A stretch of DNA of 43,903 nt from Planctomycetota bacterium (GCA_014237955.1 JABABY010000002.1:1-43903); one strand, 5' to 3'; counted from the first letter of the stretch, positions 7,970 through 17,528 are shown. Program-made: numbers and translations. The notes: generated by a model from the letters alone, not told the origin.

Positions 7970-9925
7970 TTAAAGTTTGGAGGAAGGATTTTCATTTTCA
8001 TATCCCATAAGTATCTCACCGGCATCCACTCCGGCGATCGACTTAAACCCGCCATCGGCTACTGTGGCACCGAGTTTGCTGACTGCACGAAAGTAGGAAT
8101 CATCCGGTGGTTTCCCCGAAAGACGATCTGTCAATTCGGTGCAAATCACGTCAGCCGCTGCCTGTAGGACCTCATCTTTTTTCCGAGCCGCAAAAAGAGA
8201 GGTGCATACAATGGTAAGCAAATCCTGGACATTTGCCGAGAGAGCGGCCATGCGACATTGCCGATCGGCCAATGCCAGTTGGTATTTCGACATTGTTTTG
8301 CTGATTGTCAGAGGCATTGTTTTCAGTTTGCTTGTGGCAAATTCAGCGTGCTGCCTGAGCGACGCCGGCATCTCCGGAAAAGAACTATTCTTGCTGAATC
8401 GCAGCTTTTGTTGAGTGAACCAACACAAATAGGGTGGCAGTGCCGACCGAAGTGCCCAGGCATGAGCCGGATTGAGCGGGTTTACCTTGCGAATGCTCGC
8501 TGCTTGCAGCGCTTTGCCGATAGGTTCAAAAAATTGTTTTCCATGCTGTTTGACCAACGATTTGAAGAAGGCCATTCCCAGCATTTCGCCCTCGCCTTCG
8601 TAAATACACGGCGCGAGAAATTCGTGCACATTGTCGCCAAAGAGATGCCCATGCAGAAAACTGCGTCCACCATGAGTTTTCATCAGTAATTCAATAGCAG
8701 CTTCTTTTTGCATTTCACTGCCTAAAATCTTTGCGATGATGCATTCCATTTCGCCACGGTATCCCTGATCGATCAGGCCACTGCACCAGGTCACCATGGC
8801 ATCACAGGCAACGATCATACCTGCCAAGCGTCCGAGCCGTCGCTGGACCAACTCTCGGGTGCAAATTCGCTGGCCATAGGTTTCCCTAAATTGTGTCCAG
8901 GGAATCATACTGGCCATCATGAGTCGCATTGATCCTGCAGCAGTCGCACAGAGTGCAACGCGGCCAAGATTCAGCCCATGATAGGCGATCGTGAGTCCAT
9001 CCCCCTTCGGAGGTTGCAATAAATTCCTTGCAGGAACCTTGAAATCGCGAAAGATAATTCCCAGATTGTGGGTGTGCTTGAGTGCGTAAAGGCCGTATTT
9101 GCGAAGCTGGAAGGAGTCATTTTCCTCAGGCGGTAAATCGACAATCAAAACAGCCGGCTCATCGTCAATGAGGCAGACCAATCCGATGGTGCGGCCCGGA
9201 ACCACGTTTGTAATGAAGAGTTTTTCTCCATTGACGATATATTCATCACCACGAAGTTCGGCGCGCGTTCGCAAAGCCGTCAAATCGGAACCCGCCCATG
9301 GTTCGGTGAGCGCAAAGGCGGATAACTTGTTGCCACTAGCCAAATCAGGCAGATAGCGGTCTTTTTGTTCCGTGGTTCCAAAAGTTCGAACTGGATCCAC
9401 CGCTCCGATGCAGCCGTGGACACTCGCCAACCCGGCAACGGTTGGATTGTGAATTGCCATCCGGGTTAGGAAGGATGCAAAGTTGGAAAACGAATCCCCG
9501 CTTCCTCCATATTGCTTGTCAACCAGTAATCCCCAATAACCAACATCTGCAAGATCGCGAAGAACAGAATCGGTAATTTTATTGTTGCCATCGAGCAGGG
9601 TGTTTGCATGTTTGTGAGAAGTGACAATTTCAACCGAACGGTCCATGACCGTTTTTGTGGCAAGAGGAGCCTCCGTGTCTTTGCTGGAAAAAAGATCAGA
9701 AGGAAACGTATGATCCCAGACAGCTCGATGTGCAGGGCTATTGACTGTTTGGTACTGAGGCGAAAAAAGGGCTTCTACTTGGTCATCGGCAAGGTCAATC
9801 GCTCCCGTTCGCCGCGCCTCGTCGGCACTTTTTCCACCAAGTTCCAGCGCGGTCTCGGCAAATGATTTTTCGATTTCTTTCGAATTTGAACCGGAACGAT
9901 CAGGACCAACAGTTTTTTTATCCAT
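7970..9925 (-). CDS. Acyl-CoA dehydrogenase with C-terminal extension
   Basis: 651 residues. This flavoprotein would carry out the first, FAD-dependent step of fatty-acid beta-oxidation (acyl-CoA to trans-2-enoyl-CoA). The FAD/substrate signature ALTEPWAGSD lies near residue 210, and the catalytic-base motif YEGEGE has its Glu at 443, equivalent to the Glu of the YEG motif in other family members. Ordinary members have about 380-400 residues. Here an N-terminal lead of about 85 residues and a helical C-terminal domain of about 190 residues are added, as in the very-long-chain (VLCAD/ACAD9) type. It is the last gene of the operon with fadA and an acyl-CoA synthetase. A preference for long chains is inferred from size and context. 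Confidence 0.92.
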   Translation of the reverse strand: MDKKTVGPDRSGSNSKEIEKSFAETALELGGKSADEARRTGAIDLADDQVEALFSPQYQTVNSPAHRAVWDHTFPSDLFSSKDTEAPLATKTVMDRSVEIVTSHKHANTLLDGNNKITDSVLRDLADVGYWGLLVDKQYGGSGDSFSNFASFLTRMAIHNPTVAGLASVHGCIGAVDPVRTFGTTEQKDRYLPDLASGNKLSAFALTEPWAGSDLTALRTRAELRGDEYIVNGEKLFITNVVPGRTIGLVCLIDDEPAVLIVDLPPEENDSFQLRKYGLYALKHTHNLGIIFRDFKVPARNLLQPPKGDGLTIAYHGLNLGRVALCATAAGSMRLMMASMIPWTQFRETYGQRICTRELVQRRLGRLAGMIVACDAMVTWCSGLIDQGYRGEMECIIAKILGSEMQKEAAIELLMKTHGGRSFLHGHLFGDNVHEFLAPCIYEGEGEMLGMAFFKSLVKQHGKQFFEPIGKALQAASIRKVNPLNPAHAWALRSALPPYLCWFTQQKLRFSKNSSFPEMPASLRQHAEFATSKLKTMPLTISKTMSKYQLALADRQCRMAALSANVQDLLTIVCTSLFAARKKDEVLQAAADVICTELTDRLSGKPPDDSYFRAVSKLGATVADGGFKSIAGVDAGEILMGYENENPSSKL

Positions 9926-10029
9926 GAAAGGGGCTGCCGAGGACTTCGAAGTGTCTAAAAATTATAACACGTCTTCTTGTAAGCGATATTGGGGAGAAAC
10001 AATTCCTCACGCCGTATCCCACTCTAAAT

Positions 10030-11718
10030 CTAAGAGGCATACACGCCACCAATTTCCACCTCAAAGTTTTTCAGAATGACATCTCGCCGGAGCTTGAGCG
10101 TTGGTGTCAGTTCGCCCATTTCGCTACTGAAGTCGCGATCAAGAAGTCGGAATTTGTGAATTTGTTCATGTGAAGCGAGGTTCTTGAGCCGCTGGGCTAA
10201 AGCGGTGCGATATACTTCTATAATTTGCGGATGCGAGCACACTTCTTCAGGAGAGCCAACAGCAAGACTGCGACGAACGATTTCCTCCCGCAATACCTTT
10301 GGATTGGGGACGATTAGAGCCGCCAATGAACTACGATCATTGCCAAATACAAAGGCTCTCGATATGAGCGGGATATCGACAAGCATTAATTCTATATTGA
10401 CTGGCGAAATATTTTTTCCGGTTGAAAGCACAATCATTTCTTTTTTGCGACCGGTGATCGTCAGATATCCGTCATCGCTGAGCGTACCGAGATCACCAGT
10501 ATGTAGCCAACCGTCACGAATGACTTCATTGGTTGCACTCGGATTATTGTAGTAGCCTTTCATGATGTGTGGCCCGCGAGTGAGAATTTCACCATCTGCA
10601 GCAATACGGATTTCGACATCACGCAGCGGTTTACCGACGGTGCCGCGGCGGTTTTCTTCCAATGTGGAGATGGTTATCACGGGTGATGTCTCAGTCAGAC
10701 CATATCCAGACAGAAGATCAATGTCCTGTCGCCAAAAGAATTCCTCAATGTGACTAGGTAATGCCGCTCCACCACTACAGCAGACGCGGATTCGCCCGCC
10801 AAGCAATTGATTGAGACTCCCAGGCGTTTTGGCGGAATCTTTTTCGGCCAGAGTTTGATAGAGTTTGTCAAAAAAATATGGGACGGCATTAAGAAGAGTC
10901 GGTTTTAGCTCCTGGCAGTTGTCCAGAATCTTTTCTCGATGTTCGGCAATTGCCAATTGACAACCACTGGCAATCCAACAGTAAAGGTCACAAGTACGGG
11001 CAAAAACATGACTCCATGGCAGTAGGCTCAGTCGCAGATCCTCAGGTTTCTGCCTGTTGTCGGCAAGAATGCCAAAAGTATTGGAGATCAAATTATGTTG
11101 GGTAAGCATGACTCCTTTAGGTTCGCCGGTGGTCCCCGATGTGTAGAGAATTGTTGCAACATCATCTCCGGATACTGGGTACTCACAGGACTCTCGACCT
11201 GCGGTGGGATGATCGGCCAATTCGTGACGCAGGTAAACGTTCTCGGACTTGGAATTCTGGGGAAGGAAATCTAAAAAGAGCCACTGTGTATCATGAAAAC
11301 AATCATCCAATAGCGAACTCATATCTTCATAGAGTTTGGCCGAAGAGAGAATCACTAACTGAGCACCGCTGTCAATGATTTGAAAGGCAATCTGGTTCAC
11401 AGACGACGTGGCATGGATGGGCACATGCACAGCGCCACATAATTGAATTGCGAGATCAAAAAGAATCCACTCATAACGATTTTCTGAAATCTGGATGACA
11501 CGCTGCCCGGGTTGGACACCCAGTCGGATCAACATGGATGCAGTGCGGCGCACTTCCTCACCGAGTGTTTGCCAACTCACCGCAACAAAAGATTCTCCAG
11601 AGTGAAAAAACAAAGCCTCGCGATCACCACAATGATCGACCTGTCTGAAGAAAAGATCAATAATTGTCTTTGTGTTGGTCCAGTCTGGTGTGGTGTGCGA
11701 CGAATCCATGGGGCGCAT
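10030..11718 (-). CDS. Long-chain acyl-CoA synthetase (AMP-forming)
   Basis: 562 residues. It activates a fatty acid to acyl-AMP and then to acyl-CoA. Motifs in order are the P-loop-like ATILYTSGTTGEPKGVMLT (about residues 188-206), SGYGLTETSP (about 337), GWLHTGDLG (about 405) and the hinge/catalytic-Lys region TGRKKEMIVLSTGKNISP (about 422-439). Length and motifs fit the FadD/FAA1 group of the ANL superfamily. A second in-frame ATG at 11709 could be the true start, since neither has a clear Shine-Dalgarno sequence. It lies 126 bp after fadA and 104 bp before the acyl-CoA dehydrogenase, so the three enzymes form one fatty-acid degradation operon. Confidence 0.92.
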   Translation of the reverse strand: MRPMDSSHTTPDWTNTKTIIDLFFRQVDHCGDREALFFHSGESFVAVSWQTLGEEVRRTASMLIRLGVQPGQRVIQISENRYEWILFDLAIQLCGAVHVPIHATSSVNQIAFQIIDSGAQLVILSSAKLYEDMSSLLDDCFHDTQWLFLDFLPQNSKSENVYLRHELADHPTAGRESCEYPVSGDDVATILYTSGTTGEPKGVMLTQHNLISNTFGILADNRQKPEDLRLSLLPWSHVFARTCDLYCWIASGCQLAIAEHREKILDNCQELKPTLLNAVPYFFDKLYQTLAEKDSAKTPGSLNQLLGGRIRVCCSGGAALPSHIEEFFWRQDIDLLSGYGLTETSPVITISTLEENRRGTVGKPLRDVEIRIAADGEILTRGPHIMKGYYNNPSATNEVIRDGWLHTGDLGTLSDDGYLTITGRKKEMIVLSTGKNISPVNIELMLVDIPLISRAFVFGNDRSSLAALIVPNPKVLREEIVRRSLAVGSPEEVCSHPQIIEVYRTALAQRLKNLASHEQIHKFRLLDRDFSSEMGELTPTLKLRRDVILKNFEVEIGGVYAS

Positions 11719-11844
11719 CCAGACGGGGCTTGATTAACGGTAAAGAAATTTGCAATCTCAGGATTGTATTCACGGCTCGTCAAGCGGCAGTCCTCAAACT
11801 AGGAGAGAGTGTTTTGCCGGCAGAGAGCAAACAACAATGTACCG

Positions 11845-13008
11845 CTAGAGGGACATGTTTTCAAAAATAGTGGCGATTCCTTGGCCGACTCCGATGCACA
11901 TGGTTGCCAAGCCATAACGAGCATCGCGATCAATCATGTTGTGAATGAGCGTTGTGGCAATCCGAGCACCGCTCGCGCCGAGTGGGTGTCCAATCGCAAT
12001 CGCGCCACCACGGACGTTGACGCGATCGGGATCGACCTCCATCATTTGCATGCACGCGAGAGCCTGTGCCGCAAACGCTTCGTTCAGCTCGATCAAATCG
12101 ATATCTTTAAGTTCGAGATTGGCACGTCGCAAGGCTTTTTTCGTGGCAGGAACGGGACCGGTGCCCATCACACAAGGATCGACCCCAGCGACTGCTGTTG
12201 CGACTATGCGTACCATCGGTTTGAGCCGGAGTTGCTCGGCCTTAGTATCGGACATAATAAGCAGTGCCGCGGCGCCATCGTTCAATGGCGAACTGTTGCC
12301 GGCAGTCACGGTTCCTATGCCGGGCATGAACGCGGGTTTCAATGCAGCAAGGGCTTCCTCGCTGGTATCGGGCCTTACGCACTGGTCATAATCACAGAGC
12401 AGCCGGTGCCCCTCCTCATCTTTTCCCCAGGTGGGAATAATTTCTCTTGAAAATTCACCGTTTGCCGTGGCCTCTGCCGCCAAATGATGGCTTCGCAACG
12501 CGAATGCGTCTTGCTGCTCGCGCGTAATAGAGTGCATTTGAGCTAAAAATTCTGCAGTAACACCCATCATCAGGGCGCCTTTGCTCGTGCGCCTAAAAAG
12601 TTTTGGATTGATATCGAAATCTTTGTCCATCGGAATATGGTGCATGTGTTCCAGGCCGCCAGCAATCTGGACATCTTCAAATCCAGACATAATGGCGTGT
12701 GCTCCCTGATTGAGTGCCTGTAGGCTGCTACCACAAAGACGATTGACGGTGACCCCACCAGCATGGACGGGCAATCCCGCCATGAGTCCCACGTTACGGG
12801 CAACACAGAAACCTTGTTCACCCTGTTGTTGGGTGTTTCCCATCAAGACATCTTCAATTTCTTGAATGTCGATTTCTGTACGGTCAACAAGTCCTTCAAC
12901 GACGCTCACCGCCAGATCGTCACTGCGAACAGAGCGAAAAAATCCCTTTTCGGGATGGGCCCGGCCTATCGGCGTCCGCGCACAATCGATAACAACGGCA
13001 CTGTTCAC
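11845..13008 (-). CDS. fadA: Acetyl-CoA acyltransferase (3-ketoacyl-CoA thiolase)
   Basis: 387 residues, the same length as E. coli FadA and similar along its whole length. It cleaves 3-ketoacyl-CoA to acetyl-CoA and a shortened acyl-CoA. The nucleophilic Cys is Cys92 in VNRLCGSS. The C-terminal catalytic motifs GGAIAIGHPLGASGAR and TMCIGVGQG are intact, as is the NEAFAAQ block. It is the first gene of the operon and has a predicted promoter at 13064-13092. The usual partner FadB (enoyl-CoA hydratase/3-hydroxyacyl-CoA dehydrogenase) is not in the window and must be elsewhere if the pathway is complete. Confidence 0.95.
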   Translation of the reverse strand: MNSAVVIDCARTPIGRAHPEKGFFRSVRSDDLAVSVVEGLVDRTEIDIQEIEDVLMGNTQQQGEQGFCVARNVGLMAGLPVHAGGVTVNRLCGSSLQALNQGAHAIMSGFEDVQIAGGLEHMHHIPMDKDFDINPKLFRRTSKGALMMGVTAEFLAQMHSITREQQDAFALRSHHLAAEATANGEFSREIIPTWGKDEEGHRLLCDYDQCVRPDTSEEALAALKPAFMPGIGTVTAGNSSPLNDGAAALLIMSDTKAEQLRLKPMVRIVATAVAGVDPCVMGTGPVPATKKALRRANLELKDIDLIELNEAFAAQALACMQMMEVDPDRVNVRGGAIAIGHPLGASGARIATTLIHNMIDRDARYGLATMCIGVGQGIATIFENMSL

Positions 13009-13063
13009 TTTAGACGGCCTCAGAAATACGAAAATGTGAAGGGTGGTTTCCGAGCAAGCTTCT

Positions 13064-13092
13064 ACTATACGGATTTGTCTCTTCTCTGGCCA
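13064..13092 (-). promoter_or_regulatory. Predicted promoter of the fadA operon
   Basis: On the minus strand TGGCCA (13087-13092, 4/6 match to -35) is followed after 17 bp by TATAGT (13064-13069, 5/6 match to -10). The predicted start lies about 50 nt before the fadA ATG and downstream of the fhcC stop. This implies transcription separate from fhcC. Confidence 0.45.
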
Positions 13093-13147
13093 GCGAGTGA
13101 CCGGTAAGCGACAATGGCCATTTCAAGGATTCGATCTATCCTGCCCG

Positions 13148-13972
13148 TCAGCAATCCCGCGACCGCACGATGATTTCACCGCGCCCCCCCTCGATGAGGT
13201 CACCATGATAAAGGTCATAGCTACGAGTAAGAAACTCGGTGTCCACCGAAAATCCCCGTAATCGAAGTTTCCGAAGAGCGATTTGCAGATACAAGGGATC
13301 GAACGTAGTCGCGCGGCAAAAAGTAGGTAATAGCGAGGGGGGATCGTGCCCAAATAAACCGATCGTTCCGCGGCGCATAGCAGCGCCGGGCCGTATACCG
13401 CTGTTGCCAAAAACAAAAATATTGCCCGCTATCATGTTGAAGCCAACCATATCACCGCAATGACCTCCGACGGCCAACATGCCCCTCCGCATGCTGTGGC
13501 CAATTTCATTGCCAACATCCTCATCAATCAAAATGGTCCCTGCGGTCATGCCCCGCGCGCTACCACGGTAGGCGGCTCCAATCAGATGTCCCGCACTTCC
13601 TTTGATGTGGATGAATCCACCATGCATCTCACCACCCACCCAATCTCCAGCGTTTCCTTCGACATATATTTCTCCGCCGGTCATTTGGCTGCCAATATGG
13701 CGTCCGGCATCGCCGACCACGCGGATTGTTCCAGAATCCATTCCAGCCCCGATCCAATGCACCCCGGAAAGGTCCCCGTCAAAGATCACCTCGCCATCAT
13801 CTGGCGACCCGGACACGCGGAAAAATTCACCTAACGGCGACTTGCGGTTTCCATGAAAAATCTCAAACAATTCAATTTCTTTAACGGAAGTATCGCAGAG
13901 CGCAGCCGGCAACAGCCCTTCGACTTCTACGGGGATGGCGGTTTGACCGGTGTATGTTAGTGTGAGTGCCAT
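13148..13972 (-). CDS. fhcC: Formyltransferase/hydrolase complex subunit C
   Basis: 274 residues from the ATG at 13972 (MALTLTYTG). An upstream frame to 14062 gives an implausible hydrophobic lead. The protein is a right-handed beta-helix of Gly-rich repeats (for example GSQMTGGEIYVEGNAGDWVG, HIKGSAGHLIG, AVGGHCGDMVGFNMIAGNI) typical of FwdC/FmdC/FhcC and the GltB C-terminal domain. In the bacterial Fhc complex this subunit helps transfer and hydrolyse the formyl group of formyl-tetrahydromethanopterin, releasing formate in formaldehyde oxidation. fhcA is nearby on the same strand but separated by mobA. fhcB and fhcD are not in the window. No good Shine-Dalgarno sequence is seen. Confidence 0.9.
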   Translation of the reverse strand: MALTLTYTGQTAIPVEVEGLLPAALCDTSVKEIELFEIFHGNRKSPLGEFFRVSGSPDDGEVIFDGDLSGVHWIGAGMDSGTIRVVGDAGRHIGSQMTGGEIYVEGNAGDWVGGEMHGGFIHIKGSAGHLIGAAYRGSARGMTAGTILIDEDVGNEIGHSMRRGMLAVGGHCGDMVGFNMIAGNIFVFGNSGIRPGAAMRRGTIGLFGHDPPSLLPTFCRATTFDPLYLQIALRKLRLRGFSVDTEFLTRSYDLYHGDLIEGGRGEIIVRSRDC

Positions 13973-14108
13973 CGTCGGAAGGAAAAAGTAGTATGGAATA
14001 TGGGCCAAGAATGGATTTACAAATTGTAGATAAATTGGTTCCCGCAGAAAAGTGATGCACAAAGATTATGTATCGATCGGTAGTGAAAATATCGGGTAGC
14101 GGCACAAT

Positions 14109-14753
14109 ATGAGACGCTCGGGAATTGTTCTTTGCGGCGGTCAGAGCACGCGGATGGGCGTACCGAAGGCGTTGCTGCCCTTTGGTGATGAGTTGATGTT
14201 GCAGCGTGTAGTCCGGATTTTGAGTGGAGTTGTCGATTCGGTAGTCATCGTCGCTGCCACCACCCAGCAATTGCCCCCCTTGGATGGAAAGATCGAAGTA
14301 GCTCGCGATCGCAGGGAAGGTTGCGGCCCGCTCGAAGGATTGAGGGTTGGTTTGACGACGCTGCAAGATAAAGCCGATCTTGTCTATGTGACAGGCTGTG
14401 ACGCCCCCTTCTTGCACCCCGGATTTATCGAGCGACTCTTTGCACTACTCGGTGACTTTAGTGTGGCGGTACCCCATGAAAAGTCGTTCTATCACCCTCT
14501 TGCGGCCGTTTATCGCTGCAGCGTTCTTAAAGAGATAGAACAATTGATCGCTGCCGATCGGATGCGCCCTGCCTTTCTCTTCAACCAAGTTTCTACGCGG
14601 AAAGTATCGCCAGAAGAATGGCAGGATGTCGATCCCGATTCAAATACATTGAGAAATATCAATCATCCCACAGACTATTTTGAGGCGCTGCAGATCGCTG
14701 GCTTGACGGCGCCTCCTGAAGTGTTGGCAGCTTTAGACCATTCCACAAAGTAA
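14109..14753 (+). CDS. mobA: MobA-like molybdenum cofactor guanylyltransferase
   Basis: 214 residues. The nucleotidyltransferase signature LCGGQSTRMGVPKALLPFG lies at residues 8-26, GCDAPFLHP at about 98-106 supplies the metal-binding Asp, and NINHPTDY lies near residue 180. These fit MobA, which transfers GMP from GTP to Mo-molybdopterin. The close relatives MobA/MocA and FAE-associated nucleotidyltransferases cannot be excluded. It is divergent from fhcC (136-bp gap) and convergent with fhcA (17-bp gap), so it sits between two subunit genes of one complex on the opposite strand. The stand-alone protein is slightly longer than the usual 190-200 residues. Confidence 0.85.
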   Translation: MRRSGIVLCGGQSTRMGVPKALLPFGDELMLQRVVRILSGVVDSVVIVAATTQQLPPLDGKIEVARDRREGCGPLEGLRVGLTTLQDKADLVYVTGCDAPFLHPGFIERLFALLGDFSVAVPHEKSFYHPLAAVYRCSVLKEIEQLIAADRMRPAFLFNQVSTRKVSPEEWQDVDPDSNTLRNINHPTDYFEALQIAGLTAPPEVLAALDHSTK

Positions 14754-14770
14754 AACCTAAAGGATGGCAG

Positions 14771-16441
14771 TCAGTTGGAGTGGCGATTATTTGGCCGACA
14801 ATCGATTTTTTGTGGAGCTTCGAGGTAGCCATTCCCCACAGGATAATTGCGAAATCGGATTGAATAGAATTTTTCAAACCATTCGGCAATATCTGATTCT
14901 CTTTCGGGATCGTATTCGGGTTCTACATGCAAGGTAGAACCACTGGGCGTCGCTCGCAGTTCGGTGTCCTCGACAACCACCTCACCCTGCTTAATGACAT
15001 AGCGGGGCAATTCAAACATCGTTTCTTTGTTTTCGTGAGGGACATAGATTGTCACATCAGCATCGGCCCCCACTCCTAGATGTCCCTTGTTTGTAAGCCC
15101 TAAAATTCGAGCTGGCCCTGCTCGTGTAATGATGGCGATCTCGCCGAGCGAGTATTCGCGATCGATGTCGGGAAAATGACAACGACTTCGGACAGCCGGA
15201 TGACATTCTTTGAGCATGTCGTTACGAAAGGTACGATCCATCAACATACGGACGATTTTCGGATAGGCTCGGAAGGAGGCCCCGTTGGGGTGGTCGGTGC
15301 TCATCACCACTTTCCACGGGTCGTTAACCATCAGATACCAGTCAAGTCCGATACCCCACTGCAACGAATGAACCAGACTTTTGTTGCGATATTTGATTGG
15401 AGCAATACCGCACCCAGCTTCCATTTCTGTGTCGCCACTGAACCATTTGCTCCCGTACACATTCGCCAGAAAATAGCCAAGGGGCCCATCTCCGGTCATA
15501 CTGGTCGTTTCCCCGAACATTACTTGTCCGACATCAATCGTAAGATTGTCATGTCCATTGACATAGTCGGCTAATGGAGCCACTTTGGAGTTGAATGTGT
15601 TTTCATCTCCCTCGCCGCCCCCGTAACTGTGGAATTGAATGTGTGTGAGGTGGCCCCGGTTGCCCTCGAGTGCTTTCATGGTCTCAAGGGTCGTCTCCCA
15701 GTTGCCGGGCATGCCCAGATTATTGCAATGGATATGGACCGGATGAGGCAGGCCGAGTCGGTTCCCTGCGGCGGCAATCCCGCGGATAATCTGACGTGGT
15801 GTGATTGAAAAATGATCAACCTCGGTATCGAGACCCGATACATTGCCGCCTTGTTGTTGTTTCCAAACCTCAACTCCCCCCGGATTCACCAACTTAGGTG
15901 CATATCCTTTGGCGGCACCAAGCAACCAGGCCAAAAAGGCGTCGAGGCGATCTGGCTCGCCATCATGGATCGATTGCATGGCATAGTGGTTGTTCCCCAC
16001 GAGCACAAAGAATCCTTTATCTAAACAAGGTGTATCTTCAAATTCTTCGTGTACATGGCGGGCATCGAGTGGTGGGATTGCGGCGTCAAAAGCGGTTGTG
16101 TATCCCAGGCCGGCATAGGTATAGCCAGTGGCAAAGGTACTCGGCGCGCTACCCATGGTGCCGCTGTGGGTGGTCGCCGTGCGATGGATTTTGGTATCCG
16201 CACGCTTTTCCTCCGGCCGCATCTTTCGCGCCACATTTACTTTCGGTCCGGCAATGTGGCAATGCATGTCGATACCCCCGGGCATCACCACCATCCCCGT
16301 GGCGTCGATAGTTTGCGTCGGTCGCGTGGCACGATCGGTCGGTGCTTCGATAAATCGACCCTCGCTGATCCAGAGATCACCGACTTTCCCGTCAATGCCG
16401 TTGGCCGGGTCGTAGATTGTTCCACCAGATATTTTGAGCAT
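14771..16441 (-). CDS. fhcA: Formyltransferase/hydrolase complex subunit A
   Basis: 556 residues. It belongs to the amidohydrolase superfamily, FwdA/FmdA/FhcA branch. The metal-binding His pair is H60 and H62 in MPGGIDMHCHIAG. Lys178 in AAKGYAPKLVNPGG is the likely carboxylated bridging lysine. Further family blocks are VHIHCNNLGMPGNW, HIQFHSYGG and STDHPNG, the last with the catalytic Asp. The enzyme hydrolyses the formyl-cofactor to formate in tetrahydromethanopterin-linked formaldehyde oxidation, a pathway known in planctomycetes and methylotrophic proteobacteria. It ends 17 bp from the convergent mobA gene. The 147-bp gap upstream is shared with the divergent DinB-like gene. Confidence 0.95.
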   Translation of the reverse strand: MLKISGGTIYDPANGIDGKVGDLWISEGRFIEAPTDRATRPTQTIDATGMVVMPGGIDMHCHIAGPKVNVARKMRPEEKRADTKIHRTATTHSGTMGSAPSTFATGYTYAGLGYTTAFDAAIPPLDARHVHEEFEDTPCLDKGFFVLVGNNHYAMQSIHDGEPDRLDAFLAWLLGAAKGYAPKLVNPGGVEVWKQQQGGNVSGLDTEVDHFSITPRQIIRGIAAAGNRLGLPHPVHIHCNNLGMPGNWETTLETMKALEGNRGHLTHIQFHSYGGGEGDENTFNSKVAPLADYVNGHDNLTIDVGQVMFGETTSMTGDGPLGYFLANVYGSKWFSGDTEMEAGCGIAPIKYRNKSLVHSLQWGIGLDWYLMVNDPWKVVMSTDHPNGASFRAYPKIVRMLMDRTFRNDMLKECHPAVRSRCHFPDIDREYSLGEIAIITRAGPARILGLTNKGHLGVGADADVTIYVPHENKETMFELPRYVIKQGEVVVEDTELRATPSGSTLHVEPEYDPERESDIAEWFEKFYSIRFRNYPVGNGYLEAPQKIDCRPNNRHSN

Positions 16442-16588
16442 GAAAATACTAGAGTCAGGAAGCAGTGAATAACGAGTGAGTGAAGTTATCTGTGGAGAGG
16501 GGCTTGGGGGATGACAGACGAATACAGTAAGCTGATCGCTGTTTCATATTGAATTGTAAATTCACAATGTTGTTTCGCCCAGTCGCGC

Positions 16589-17092
16589 ATGCAAAATATT
16601 TTAGAGATACCACTACAAAAAATCTGCAGTGCTCGAGAGTATACGCTTTCGCTTCTTGAGGACCTAGAGCCTGAAGACTGGTTTAGGATGCCACAGGAAG
16701 GCGTGACACATATTGCCTGGCAGGCGGGCCATATTGCGATGGCGCAGTTCCGGCTCTGCCTTGAGAGATTGAGAAATCTGCAGCCTGGGGACTGGGATTT
16801 GATTCCAAAAGAGTTTTTGAAGTCTTTTGGTAAGGGCACGACACCTTCTGCAGATCGCAGTCTTTATCCGGAAGGGACAGAAATACTGGCCGTGATGTGT
16901 CGAGTCCACGAGGCGGTACGTATTGAAGTTCCGAAATATGCGGCAACAGATTTGACAACACCACTTCGCAATCCCCATCCGATTTTCAAGACCAAACTCG
17001 AAGCCCTTAGTTTCTGTGCCCAGCACGAGATGTTACATGCTGGACAGATTGGCTTGTTGCGCCGGCTGATTGGAAAATCTCCGGTCCGATAA
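16589..17092 (+). CDS. DinB/YfiT-like four-helix protein
   Basis: 167 residues. The helical pattern and the three metal-ligand-like histidines (WQAGHIAMAQ near residue 48; CAQHEMLHAGQIGLLRRLIG near 142-161) fit the DinB_2 superfamily of small four-helix bundle proteins. Many of these bind a divalent metal and act as thiol-dependent transferases or have no known role. The start lies 147 bp from the divergent fhcA start. A cysteine in the last helix region (FCAQHE) is also present. No partner gene hints at a substrate. Confidence 0.8.
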   Translation: MQNILEIPLQKICSAREYTLSLLEDLEPEDWFRMPQEGVTHIAWQAGHIAMAQFRLCLERLRNLQPGDWDLIPKEFLKSFGKGTTPSADRSLYPEGTEILAVMCRVHEAVRIEVPKYAATDLTTPLRNPHPIFKTKLEALSFCAQHEMLHAGQIGLLRRLIGKSPVR

Positions 17093-17476
17093 ATGGCTGT
17101 TGGTAAAGCCGGGACAGGGGGCCGCCCATCGCAAAAATTGAGAACCAAAAAGCCCCTTTCAAATACTTTTCTTCAGGAACAGTATTGATCGCATTGTCCC
17201 ACTCCCGCTTTTTGATGCCGTCTGTTTGAGTTGGGCTGTCGGTCGGGAGTACGTAAATTAGCTAAAGAGGCTGGCAGTGGCGTTTTGATGCTCTTGAAGT
17301 AGAGTCCGCAATTCGCGGAGACCACCCTATATCCGTGTTTTTGAGAGACTCGTCCAAATCCTTATGTTCCAGGGACTTGAGGTGTTACCGGTCCCAAAGC
17401 GGAGTCCATTCGGGGGATGGAATGTTCGCCCCGAACCAGCCCGTTTCTAGAGTGGGTCAGCCATTAGGGAGGTACG
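17093..17476. other. Intergenic region before the cold-shock gene
   Basis: This stretch of 384 bases between the DinB-like gene and the cold-shock promoter has no convincing gene. An open frame at 17335-17544 runs through the promoter and has no recognisable features. Confidence 0.4.
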
Positions 17477-17504
17477 TTGACGAGGATTACCCTCTCGCTA
17501 AAAT
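17477..17504 (+). promoter_or_regulatory. Promoter of the cold-shock gene
   Basis: TTGACG (17477-17482, 5/6) and TAAAAT (17499-17504, 5/6) are separated by 16 bp. Transcription would start near 17511, giving a leader of about 77 nt. Confidence 0.6.
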
Positions 17505-17528
17505 ATGGGAACCCTACTGTGGGGTTAG

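Noticed and set aside
11809..12450. 213-residue plus-strand frame inside fadA
   Set aside because: It is antisense to a gene that matches thiolase over its full length.
15898..16311. 137-residue plus-strand frame inside fhcA
   Set aside because: It is antisense to an intact amidohydrolase-type gene, so it is treated as a shadow.
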